A DNA stretch of 64,000 bases. Origin: Falsiroseomonas sp046052145. GTDB taxonomy: Bacteria > Pseudomonadota > Alphaproteobacteria > Acetobacterales > Acetobacteraceae. Positions 1 to 8,636 of this stretch are shown piece after piece. The DNA lies in NCBI GenBank assembly GCA_046052145.1, contig JBJOMW010000008.1, forward strand, positions 1 through 64,000. The letters are read 5' to 3'. Below the pieces are notes generated by a model. The model was not told where the DNA came from, ran no database searches, and was given only the letters and a program-made list of their open reading frames with translations. Position 1 is the first letter of the stretch. Each line of letters begins with the position of its first letter. A program made the translations under genes and the position numbers.

Positions 1-208
1 CGCTGTCATGGCCGACATGGCATTGCAGGTGCAGGACCGACAGGCCTGCGACGTCGCCAATCGCGGCTTCCACCATCGGGTCGAGCCAGCCTCGCCCGGC
101 GCGGTGCGTCGACAGGTCGTAGCCGCGCGGGCCAAGATGGGCGGCGGTCCGCTCGTCCCAGTTCGCCTGGTTCAGGCGGCGCCAATCAGATGTGGATGAC
201 GCGGCCAT
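1..208 (-). CDS. Class I SAM-dependent methyltransferase, 5' part only
   Basis: This is the first 69 codons of a minus-strand gene that runs off the left edge. The ATG at 208 is followed by NQANWDER, then GWLDP, and the visible part ends in LHLQCHVGHDS. That last motif is the SAM-binding loop of a bacterial class I methyltransferase family with this N-terminal pattern. The start lies 23 bases inside the 3' end of lpdA, so the two are probably on one message. The catalytic half is outside the window and the substrate cannot be told. Confidence 0.75.
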   Translation of the reverse strand, partial: MAASSTSDWRRLNQANWDERTAAHLGPRGYDLSTHRAGRGWLDPMVEAAIGDVAGLSVLHLQCHVGHDS

Positions 209-1580
209 ACGCATCCAGGACGGATTCGTGCATCGTCTCCGACACCGTGGGGTGCGGGAAGACGGTGTGCATCAGCTCGGCCTCGGTCGATTCCAGGGTG
301 CGGGCAATGCCGTAGCCCTGGATCATCTCGGTGACCTCCGGCCCAACCATATGCGCGCCCAGCAACTCGCCGGTCTTGGCGTCGAAGACGGTCTTCACCA
401 GCCCTTCCGGCTCGCCCATCGCGATGGCCTTGCCATTGCCGATGAAGGGGAAGCGACCGACGCGGACCTCGTGGCCAAGCTCCTTGGCGCGCTTCTCCGT
501 CAGGCCGACGCTGGCCACCTGCGGGCGGCAATAGGTGCAGCCGGGGATGTTCAGCACATCCATCGCATGCGGATGCTTCCCGGCGATGGCTTCCACCGTG
601 ATGATCGCCTCATGGCTCGCCTTATGCGCGAGCCAGGGCGCGCCGGTCAGGTCGCCGATGGCATAGACGCCGGGCTCGCCGGTGTTGCCGAAGGCGTCGG
701 TGACGACATGCGTCCGATCCACCTTCACCTTCGTGCCTTCGAGGCCGAGATCCTCGACATTGCCGACGATGCCGACGGCGGAGATCAGGCGATCGGCGGT
801 GATCTCCTGCACCTTGCCGCCCGCCTCGATCACGGCGGTGACGTTATCGGCGCCCTTGCGCACGCCCTGCACCCTCGCGCCGGTCAGGATCTTCATCCCC
901 TGCTTGGCGAAGGCCTTCTGGACGAAGCCCGAGATCTCCTCGTCCTCGACTGGCAGGATGCGGTCCATTACCTCCACCAGCGTCACCTGCGCGCCCATGT
1001 TCAGATAGAAGCTGGCGAATTCGCTGCCGATCGCACCCGAGCCTACGACGATCAGTGACTTCGGCATCGCCGCCGGCGTCATCGCTTCCCGGTAGGACCA
1101 GATCAGCTTGCCATCCGGCTCCATGCCGGGGATGACGCGCGCGCGCGCGCCGGTGGCCAGGATGATGTGCTTCGTGGCGATCTCAGCGACCGCCTTGCCG
1201 TCCTTGGTGACCGCGACCTTGCCCCTGCCCGCGAGCTTCCCGTGGCCGTCAAACACCGAAACCTTGTTCTTCTTCATCAGGTGCTTCACGCCGGCCGACA
1301 GCTGGCCCGCCACGCCGCGGCTGCGCTTGATCACCTTCTGGAAGTCGAAGCGGATATTGTCGGCGGCGAAGCCGTATTGGTCGAGCGTGTGGAGAAGGTG
1401 GTTGATCTCGCTCGCGCGCAGCAGCGCCTTGGTCGGGATGCAGCCCCAGTTGAGGCAGATGCCGCCCAGATTTTCGCGCTCAACCAGCGCGGTCTTCATG
1501 CCGAGCTGGCTGGCGCGGATCGCCGCGACATAGCCGCCGGGCCCGCCGCCCACCACCACGATGTCGAAGCTCTCGGCCAT
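186..1580 (-). CDS. lpdA: Dihydrolipoyl dehydrogenase (E3)
   Basis: E3 reoxidises dihydrolipoamide on the E2 lipoyl arms with FAD and passes the electrons to NAD+. The 464-residue protein begins MAESFDIVVVGGGPGGY, the FAD-binding Rossmann motif. The redox disulphide is CLNWGC near residue 45, the NAD motif is VGSGAIGSEFA, and the C-terminal His-Glu dyad lies in FPHPTVSETMHE. Length and motifs are normal for the family. An in-frame extension upstream has no E3 homology, so the ATG at 1580 is taken. It closes the pdhA-pdhB-pdhC-GNAT-lpdA series and so is most likely the E3 of pyruvate dehydrogenase, though it could also serve other 2-oxoacid complexes. Confidence 0.97.
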   Translation of the reverse strand: MAESFDIVVVGGGPGGYVAAIRASQLGMKTALVERENLGGICLNWGCIPTKALLRASEINHLLHTLDQYGFAADNIRFDFQKVIKRSRGVAGQLSAGVKHLMKKNKVSVFDGHGKLAGRGKVAVTKDGKAVAEIATKHIILATGARARVIPGMEPDGKLIWSYREAMTPAAMPKSLIVVGSGAIGSEFASFYLNMGAQVTLVEVMDRILPVEDEEISGFVQKAFAKQGMKILTGARVQGVRKGADNVTAVIEAGGKVQEITADRLISAVGIVGNVEDLGLEGTKVKVDRTHVVTDAFGNTGEPGVYAIGDLTGAPWLAHKASHEAIITVEAIAGKHPHAMDVLNIPGCTYCRPQVASVGLTEKRAKELGHEVRVGRFPFIGNGKAIAMGEPEGLVKTVFDAKTGELLGAHMVGPEVTEMIQGYGIARTLESTEAELMHTVFPHPTVSETMHESVLDAYGRVIHI

Positions 1581-1585
1581 GCTTC

Positions 1586-2071
1586 TTATCCTTGAGCTGC
1601 GGCGAGCGCGGAGAGCGCCTCGCCGGTGAGTTGCTGCAACGTCCAGCCCTCGCGCGGCTTCGCGCCGAGGCTGCGATAGAAGGCGATGGAGGGCGCGTTC
1701 CAATCCAGCACCGACCACTCCATCCGCCCGCAGCCCTGCGCCAACGCCCGCGCCGCGAGATGCGCGAAGACCGCCTTGCCGATCCCCTTCCCCCGCATCG
1801 CCGGCTCCACGAAGACATCCTCCACATAGAGCGACGGGCGCCCGAGGAAGGTCGAGAAGCTGTAGTACCAGACGGCAAAGCCAACCGGCCTTCCGTCCCA
1901 TTCCGCGATCAGCGCTTCCGCCCGGCGCGGTTCCTCGAACAGGAACCGCCCGAGGGTCGCCGCATCCGCCTTCACCTCATGCGCGAGCTTCTCGTAATCC
2001 GCGAGCGCGCGGATGAAGTGGAGGACCAAGTCAAGGTCCTCCAGCCCGGCATCGCGGAGACGGAGACCCAT
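1586..2071 (-). CDS. GNAT family N-acetyltransferase, SSAT-like
   Basis: A 161-residue single-domain acetyltransferase. The acetyl-CoA loop (motif A) is RGKGIGKAVFAHL at about residues 95-107, preceded by LYVEDVFVEP. A C-terminal FYRSLGA segment matches the usual beta-bulge/helix. The overall pattern (ALADYEKLAHEV near the N-terminus, then FSTFLGRPSLYVED) is that of the diamine acetyltransferase-like branch of GNATs, but the substrate cannot be assigned. It starts 3 bases after pdhC and ends 5 bases before lpdA, so it is embedded in the pyruvate dehydrogenase operon. Confidence 0.88.
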   Translation of the reverse strand: MGLRLRDAGLEDLDLVLHFIRALADYEKLAHEVKADAATLGRFLFEEPRRAEALIAEWDGRPVGFAVWYYSFSTFLGRPSLYVEDVFVEPAMRGKGIGKAVFAHLAARALAQGCGRMEWSVLDWNAPSIAFYRSLGAKPREGWTLQQLTGEALSALAAAQG

Positions 2072-2074
2072 CGC

Positions 2075-3343
2075 CTACAGCATCAGCGACAGCGGATTCT
2101 CGACGATGCGCTTGAACTCCGCGATCCACTCCGCGGCCAGCGCACCATCCACGATGCGGTGATCCACCGACAGCGTGCAGGTCATCACGGTGGCGATGGC
2201 CAGCTGACCGTCCTTCACCACCGGCCGCTGCTCGCCAGCCGAGACGGCGAGGATGCCGGCCTGCGGCGGGTTGATGATGGCCGCGAAGTCGCGCACGCCA
2301 TACATGCCCATGTTGGAGATCGAGAAGCCGCCGCCCTGGAATTCCTCGGGCTTCAGCTTGCCCGCCTTGGCGCGCGCGGCCAGGTCCTTCATCTCGCCGC
2401 TGATCGCCACAAGCCCCTTGCGGTCGGCCTGGCGCACGATCGGCGTGATCAGCCCGTCCGGGATCGAGACAGCGACCGAGATGTCCACATCGTCGTAGAG
2501 CAGCGTCGCATCCTCGGTCCAGGACGCATTGACCTTCGGCAGGCGGCGCAGCGTGACCGCCGCGGCCTTGATGATCATGTCGTTGACCGAGAGCTTGAAC
2601 GCACCTGCGCCATCCTTGGGCGACGCCGCGTTGAGCTGGCCGCGCAGTGCCAACAGCGCATCCAGCTCGATATCCATCGAGACGTAGAAATGCGGGACGT
2701 TCTGCTTGGACTCCGACAGCCGCCGCGCGATGACCTTGCGCATCGTGCTGTGCGGCACGGCGGTGTGGGCGCCGAGCGCGGCCGTGTTGATCGGCGCGGC
2801 CGGTGCGCGAGCGGCGGGCGCCGGCGCGGCGGCGGCCTGCGGCGCCGGGCCCTTGGCGAGCGCGGCTTCCACATCGGCCTTCACGATCCGCCCATTCGGG
2901 CCACTGCCCGTCACGCGCGACAGGTCGAGCCCAGCCTGGCTCGCCATCCGCTTCGCAAGCGGCGAGACGGCGATGCGATCGCCCGCCGGTGCAGCATGGC
3001 CGTTCGGGACCGCGGCAGCGACGGGCGCGGCCGCCGGCGCGGCGCTCGGCTTCGGCGCAGCCGGTGCGGGCTTCGCGGCCGGTGCGGCATCGGCGGATTC
3101 ACCAGGCTCCACCAGCACGGCGATCACGTCGTTCACCTTCACCGCCGCGGTGCCGCCGGGGACGAGGATCTTGCCAAGGATGCCTTCATCCACGGCTTCG
3201 ACTTCCATCGTCGCCTTGTCGGTCTCGATCTCGGCGATGATGTCGCCGGCCTTGACCTGCTCGCCTTCCTTCTTCAGCCAACGCGCGAGCGTGCCCTCCG
3301 TCATGGTGGGCGAGAGCGCGGGCATCAGGATGTTCGTTGCCAT
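2075..3343 (-). CDS. pdhC: Pyruvate dehydrogenase E2, dihydrolipoyllysine acetyltransferase
   Basis: E2 is the core of the pyruvate dehydrogenase complex and moves the acetyl group from lipoamide to CoA. The 422-residue protein has one lipoyl domain (residues 1-80, lipoyl-lysine 43 in ETDKATMEVEA) and a long Ala/Pro linker. A peripheral subunit-binding domain follows around 125-165 (SPLAKRMASQAGLDLSRV), then the catalytic domain with the HRIVDG active-site motif near the C-terminus. A 68-base gap separates it from pdhB. That gap holds one copy of a short intergenic repeat found twice more in this window. Confidence 0.96.
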   Translation of the reverse strand: MATNILMPALSPTMTEGTLARWLKKEGEQVKAGDIIAEIETDKATMEVEAVDEGILGKILVPGGTAAVKVNDVIAVLVEPGESADAAPAAKPAPAAPKPSAAPAAAPVAAAVPNGHAAPAGDRIAVSPLAKRMASQAGLDLSRVTGSGPNGRIVKADVEAALAKGPAPQAAAAPAPAARAPAAPINTAALGAHTAVPHSTMRKVIARRLSESKQNVPHFYVSMDIELDALLALRGQLNAASPKDGAGAFKLSVNDMIIKAAAVTLRRLPKVNASWTEDATLLYDDVDISVAVSIPDGLITPIVRQADRKGLVAISGEMKDLAARAKAGKLKPEEFQGGGFSISNMGMYGVRDFAAIINPPQAGILAVSAGEQRPVVKDGQLAIATVMTCTLSVDHRIVDGALAAEWIAEFKRIVENPLSLML

Positions 3344-3364
3344 CTGCTTTCTCCCGGGGCGGCC

Positions 3365-3377
3365 GATTCACGCTCCG
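3365..3377 (+). repeat. Dispersed intergenic repeat, variant copy
   Basis: GATTCACGCTCCG lies in the pdhB-pdhC spacer. Apart from one missing C it matches the 14-mer GATTCACGCCTCCG seen at 21217-21230 (same strand) and at 24174-24187 (opposite strand). All three copies sit in non-coding gaps. No function is known from the sequence. Confidence 0.45.
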
Positions 3378-3411
3378 CGCCTGCGGCGCTGCGCGATCGG
3401 GCGCCACGCTC

Positions 3412-4773
<1,362 letters not shown>

Positions 4774-4775
4774 GG

Positions 4776-5816
4776 TCAGCGCGCTCCCATACCCATCGCT
4801 TCGCTGGGGATCAGCACGTCGGTGTAGAGCTCGCTCTCATCGGGCTCGGGCGAGGTCTGGGCGAAGTCGGCGCTGTCCTGGACGATGGCCTTCACCTCGT
4901 CGTCGATGACCTTCAGCTCGGCCTCGGTCACGGCGTAGCCGTCCACCAGCAGCTTGCGCGCGGTGTCGATGCAGTCCGACTGCTCGCGCATCTTCTGCAC
5001 TTCCTCGCGCGTGCGGTACTTCGCGGGGTCGGACATGGAATGGCCGCGGTAGCGGTAGGTCTTCATCTCCAGCAGATACGGGCCGTTGCCGGCGCGGCAG
5101 TGCGCGACCGCGCGTTCACCCGCTTCCTTCACGGCAATCACATCCATGCCGTTCACCTGCTCGCCCGGGATACCCCAGGGCGAGCCGTTCTTCGACAGGT
5201 CCTTCGACGCGCTGGCGCGGTCCACCGAAGTGCCCATGCCGTATTTGTTGTTCTCGATGACGAAGATGCAGGGCAGCTTCAGCAGGGCGGCGAGGTTGAA
5301 GCTCTCATAGACCTGGCCCTGGTTGGACGCGCCTTCGCCGAAATAGGCGACGGCGACATGGCCGTCCTCGCGGTACCAGTTCGAGAAAGCGAGGCCCGCG
5401 CCGAGCGCCACCTGCGCGCCAACGATGCCATGGCCGCCATAGAAGCCCGTCTCGCGGCTGAACATGTGCATCGAGCCGCCCTTGCCCTTGGAGTAGCCGC
5501 CGATGCGCCCCGTCAGCTCCGCCATGACGCCGCGCGCCTCCATGCCGGTGGCCAGCATGTGGCCATGGTCGCGGTAGGAGGTGATGACCTGGTCGCCGGG
5601 CTTCAGGCAGAGCTGCAGCCCGACCACGACCGCTTCCTGGCCGATATAAAGGTGGCAGAACCCGCCAATGAGCCCCATGCCATAGAGCTGCCCGGCCTTC
5701 TCCTCGAAGCGGCGGATCAGCAGCATATCGCGATAGGCGCGGAGCAGCTGGTCGCGCGTGATGGAAGGCTCCTTGCCCCCCTTGCCACGCGGCTTCCTGG
5801 TGGCGGCTTCGGCCAT
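4776..5816 (-). CDS. pdhA: Pyruvate dehydrogenase E1 alpha subunit
   Basis: The 346-residue ThDP-binding subunit of pyruvate dehydrogenase E1. The cofactor motif is split between GEGASNQG and ENNKYGMGTS, the standard GDG-type site with Glu in second place. GGHGIVGAQ and YRYRGHSMSDP are also diagnostic for E1 alpha. The ATG at 5816 follows a strong Shine-Dalgarno, AGGAGG, four to five bases upstream on the minus strand. A much longer in-frame extension upstream has no homology and is rejected. It is the first gene of the pdhA-pdhB-pdhC-GNAT-lpdA operon. Confidence 0.97.
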   Translation of the reverse strand: MAEAATRKPRGKGGKEPSITRDQLLRAYRDMLLIRRFEEKAGQLYGMGLIGGFCHLYIGQEAVVVGLQLCLKPGDQVITSYRDHGHMLATGMEARGVMAELTGRIGGYSKGKGGSMHMFSRETGFYGGHGIVGAQVALGAGLAFSNWYREDGHVAVAYFGEGASNQGQVYESFNLAALLKLPCIFVIENNKYGMGTSVDRASASKDLSKNGSPWGIPGEQVNGMDVIAVKEAGERAVAHCRAGNGPYLLEMKTYRYRGHSMSDPAKYRTREEVQKMREQSDCIDTARKLLVDGYAVTEAELKVIDDEVKAIVQDSADFAQTSPEPDESELYTDVLIPSEAMGMGAR

Positions 5817-6234
5817 CCCGTATCCTCCTTGCTCAACCCAACACCACCGATCTACGCGGCAGCGTATCGTGGTGCAAGCGGCGCCTTCGGGCAAATAATG
5901 CTGATTGTGCAATGCGGTAGAAGATTTAACCCAAAGTCGGTTAACGCATTTTTTCGGGCTTTGCTGCCCTTCCGAGGCGTCAAAATGCCCGCCCGCGACG
6001 GGCCAGATCGGCCTGGATAAATGGCTTACAGCCGGAATGAAGGGGTTACGCGGGAGGCTGGCGAGGCCAGTCCAGACCGCCCCGCAGTCCGATCGCGGCG
6101 CGGGCCCGACCCCGCCCCCTAGCCGGCCGCGGCGGCCGGGCAGGCCCAAGGCAGCACCGCTGAACGGCGATCACGATAACGATATGATGGAAAAGCGCGC
6201 CGCCCCCGATGCCGGGGCCGCGCCAACTGGCAGG
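5817..6234. other. 418-base intergenic region upstream of pdhA
   Basis: No gene is supported here. The part nearest pdhA (5890-5965) is clearly more AT-rich than its surroundings and is the likely promoter of the pdh operon, reading to the left. It contains the palindrome at 5926-5944, described separately. The rest (about 5990-6234) is GC-rich and shows nothing recognisable. It is the tail region downstream of the ftsB-like gene. Confidence 0.6.
5926..5944. promoter_or_regulatory. Inverted repeat TTAACC-N7-GGTTAA upstream of pdhA
   Basis: A perfect six-base inverted repeat with a seven-base spacer lies in the AT-rich stretch 110 bases before the pdhA start. Its size and position suggest a binding site for a dimeric regulator of the pdh operon. 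The TTAA halves are 11 bases apart, not the 7 of a CtrA box. The regulator is unknown. Confidence 0.4.
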
Positions 6235-6594
6235 TCAGAAGAGCCGGCGCTCCGGCCCGTAGGGCATCACGATCTCGTCGCGGCCGATCATGTTCAGCAG
6301 CTGCCGCGCCCGTTCCTCAAGCTGGTCTCGGTCCAGCCGGTCGCCGCGCAGGCCCTGCACGCGCCGTTCCATGGCCGCGAGTTCGCCCTGCACGCGCTCC
6401 CGCTCGGCCACGGCCAGGGTGATTCGCTCCGCCCGCTCATCCTTGGCCAGCAGCCCGCGCTCGCCATGGATGGCATGCCAGACGAAATAGCCGCAGCAGG
6501 CGAGGAACAGCACCGGAAGCACAGCGGCCCGCAGGCGCCGCGCGATCCATCCGCGCACGCTGCCCCGCTCATTCACGGCGAAATCGTCACCCAA
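6235..6594 (-). CDS. FtsB/DivIC-type septum formation initiator
   Basis: A 119-residue bitopic membrane protein. After about 20 basic N-terminal residues comes one transmembrane segment (VLPVLFLACCGYFVWHAI). A heptad-like coiled coil rich in Glu/Arg follows (about residues 50-95), then a short C-terminal tail ending in RDEIVMPYGPERRLF. This layout and the GERGLL / ARQLLNMIGRDEIV pattern are those of FtsB-like divisome proteins. In alphaproteobacteria this gene commonly sits between eno and pdhA, as here. The first ATG is used; an internal ATG further in would lose the cytoplasmic tail. Confidence 0.85.
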   Translation of the reverse strand: MGDDFAVNERGSVRGWIARRLRAAVLPVLFLACCGYFVWHAIHGERGLLAKDERAERITLAVAERERVQGELAAMERRVQGLRGDRLDRDQLEERARQLLNMIGRDEIVMPYGPERRLF

Positions 6595-6747
6595 CCCGCC
6601 AGAGCCCCCTGCTCACGCCACGCGAAACGCGATCCCCTCAACCGCGCCGCGCACACAAGGAATCAGAGCGCGCGCGCGCTGTCCAGAGTCACGATGCTAT
6701 CCGCGCGCAAATTTCAACGAAGCGCGCTGGAGCGCTGCCAAAAAGGC

Positions 6748-8025
6748 TCAGCGCCGCACCGCCGCCCGCCCACCATAGCGCGCGCTGGAGCCCAGCTCCT
6801 GCTCGATCCGAATCAGCTGATTGTACTTCGCCGTCCGGTCCGACCGCGACAGCGAGCCGGTCTTGATCTGCCCGCAATCCGTGGCCACGGCGAGGTCGGC
6901 GATCGTCGCATCCTCGCTCTCGCCCGAGCGGTGGCTCATCACCGCGCGGTAACCGGCGCGGTGCGCGGTCTCCACCGCCTCCAGCGTCTCGGTCAGCGTG
7001 CCGATCTGGTTCACCTTGACCAGGATGGCATTGCCCGTGCCGGTCTCGATCCCGCGCCGCAGGCGCTCGGTGTTGGTCACGAATAGGTCGTCGCCCACCA
7101 GGTTGACCTTCGCCCCCAACCGGTCGGTCAGCAGCTTCCAGCCCGCCCAGTCATCTTCCGACATGCCATCCTCGATCGAGACGATCGGGAACTTGCCGCA
7201 GAGCCCGGCGAGGTAGTCCACCATGCCAGCGGAATCGAGCACTTTGCCCTCGCCATCCATCTTGTAGCGGCCGTCATGGAAGAACTCGGTCGCGGCGCAG
7301 TCGAGCGCGAAGACGATATCCTCCCCCACGCGGTGGCCAGCGGCCTCGCAGGCCTTGGCGATATAGGCCAGCGCTTCCTCTGCGCTGCCGATGTTCGGCG
7401 CGAAGCCGCCCTCGTCGCCGACATTGGTGTTGTGGCCGGCATCATGCAGGGCCTTTTTCAGCTGCGCGAAGACCTCGGAGCCGATCCGCACCGCATCCGC
7501 CATGGTGCCGGCGGCCACCGGCATGATCATGAATTCCTGGATGTCGATCGGGTTGTCCGCATGCTTGCCGCCATTGATGATGTTCATCATCGGCACTGGC
7601 AGGGTGCGGGCGAAGACGCCGCCGACATAGCGATAGAGCGGCTGGCCGAGCTCCGCCGCCGCGGCCTTCGCGGTCGCCAGGCTCACCGCCAGGATCGCAT
7701 TTGCCCCAAGGCGGCCCTTGTTCGGCGTGCCGTCCAGTTCGAGCATCGTCTCGTCGATCTTGACCTGCTCGGTCGGGTCCATGCCGCCGATCGCGTCGAA
7801 GATCTCGCCTTCGACATTGGCGCAGGCCTTCAGCACGCCCTTGCCGCCGTAGCGGGCCTTGTCGCCGTCCCGCAGCTCCACCGCCTCATGCGCCCCGGTC
7901 GAGGCGCCGGAGGGCACGATGGCGCGGCCGCGCGTGCCGGTATCGAGCACGACCTCGGCCTCCACGGTCGGGTTGCCGCGGCTGTCGAGAACCTCGCGGG
8001 CGATGATGTCGGCGATGGCGGCCAT
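6748..8025 (-). CDS. eno: Phosphopyruvate hydratase (enolase)
   Basis: Interconverts 2-phosphoglycerate and phosphoenolpyruvate in glycolysis and is usually also a degradosome partner. The 425-residue protein has the normal length. Visible motifs are DSRGNPTVEAEV at the N-terminus, GASTGAHEAVELRDGD, SIEDGMSEDDW and VGDDLFVTN for the metal ligands, the catalytic lysine in KVNQIGTLTET, and SHRSGESED. The ATG at 8025 gives the canonical MAAIADIIAREVLDSRGN start. It is monocistronic or the head of the eno-ftsB pair, with a 153-base gap between them. Confidence 0.98.
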   Translation of the reverse strand: MAAIADIIAREVLDSRGNPTVEAEVVLDTGTRGRAIVPSGASTGAHEAVELRDGDKARYGGKGVLKACANVEGEIFDAIGGMDPTEQVKIDETMLELDGTPNKGRLGANAILAVSLATAKAAAAELGQPLYRYVGGVFARTLPVPMMNIINGGKHADNPIDIQEFMIMPVAAGTMADAVRIGSEVFAQLKKALHDAGHNTNVGDEGGFAPNIGSAEEALAYIAKACEAAGHRVGEDIVFALDCAATEFFHDGRYKMDGEGKVLDSAGMVDYLAGLCGKFPIVSIEDGMSEDDWAGWKLLTDRLGAKVNLVGDDLFVTNTERLRRGIETGTGNAILVKVNQIGTLTETLEAVETAHRAGYRAVMSHRSGESEDATIADLAVATDCGQIKTGSLSRSDRTAKYNQLIRIEQELGSSARYGGRAAVRR

Positions 8026-8112
8026 GGGGGGGCTCCGGATCGAGGGCTTTCGGCGCGCTTAACCCTGCCCGCCCGGCCCGGCAAGAGCCGCCGCGCCCTG
8101 CGCGGCCGCGCC

Positions 8113-8418
8113 TCACCGCGCCTTGTGCGTGTCCCACACCACGGCGTTGCTGCGCATCCGGGGCCGCCCCTGGTCGTCGCAGGGCTGGACGCGGCTGCGC
8201 TGCACCGCAACGGCGCGGACCAGCTCGGCCTCCCGCGGGCGGCTGTAGCCGGCGAATTTGATGTCGAGCGAGCCGTCGGCATGCACGCGAATGACGCGCC
8301 CCCAATCGCCCGCGCGGGCCGTCACAACCGGCCCATCCTCGTCCCGGCACAGCCTCACGAAATCCCCGGGCTCATAGAGATAAATTTCGGCCCCGCCCTG
8401 GCCCACCATGATTCGCAT
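8113..8418 (-). CDS. Hypothetical protein, about 101 residues
   Basis: No family is recognised. The protein begins MRIMVGQGG and has a beta-rich first half: EIYLYEPGDFVRL, then GDWGRVIRVHADGSLDIKFAGY, which looks like a small SH3- or KOW-like barrel. A basic tail follows (VQRSRVQPCDDQGRPRMRS). No signal peptide or membrane segment is seen. ATG codons at 8418 and 8409 and a GTG at 8433 are all possible starts, and none has a good Shine-Dalgarno. The gene lies alone between eno and a small membrane protein. It is accepted because codon use looks coding and the opposite strand has no better candidate. Confidence 0.6.
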   Translation of the reverse strand: MRIMVGQGGAEIYLYEPGDFVRLCRDEDGPVVTARAGDWGRVIRVHADGSLDIKFAGYSRPREAELVRAVAVQRSRVQPCDDQGRPRMRSNAVVWDTHKAR

Positions 8419-8458
8419 TGCGGCAGGAAACACGGCGCAGCTTGCCGAAAGGTGAAGC

Positions 8459-8626
8459 TCAGCCTTTCTTCGATAGCCCGCCGCCGGCGAGCAGCGTAAC
8501 CAAGAGGCCCAGCATCAGCGCCAGCGAGACGCCGAGCGTGCCGAACAGCGCGCCGGCGATCACCGTCAGGATGATGGTCGCCACCAGACCATAGGCGAAG
8601 CGCTTCAGACGGGCCTTCTCGTCCAT
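8459..8626 (-). CDS. Small membrane protein, 55 residues
   Basis: Reads MDEKARLKRFAYGLV and continues with two hydrophobic stretches (LVATIILTVIAGALFGTLG and VSLALMLGLLVTLLAGG) separated by a glycine, then the tail LSKKG. It should be a helical hairpin in the inner membrane with both ends basic. No family is recognised. The ATG at 8626 lies 10 bases downstream of the pyrG stop codon, so it is probably the last gene of the secG-pyrG message. A longer in-frame start at 8701 would run back into pyrG and is rejected. Confidence 0.6.
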   Translation of the reverse strand: MDEKARLKRFAYGLVATIILTVIAGALFGTLGVSLALMLGLLVTLLAGGGLSKKG

Positions 8627-8636
8627 GGCGGCGCCC

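Noticed and set aside
1138..1152. Alternating CG run as a possible special DNA structure
   Set aside because: It lies within the lpdA coding frame and is explained by codons for Ala and Arg in a very GC-rich genome.
5926..5944. CtrA-type site (TTAA-N7-TTAAC) upstream of pdhA
   Set aside because: The two TTAA halves are 11 bases apart, not 7, and the order of flanking bases does not fit. It is kept only as a palindrome.
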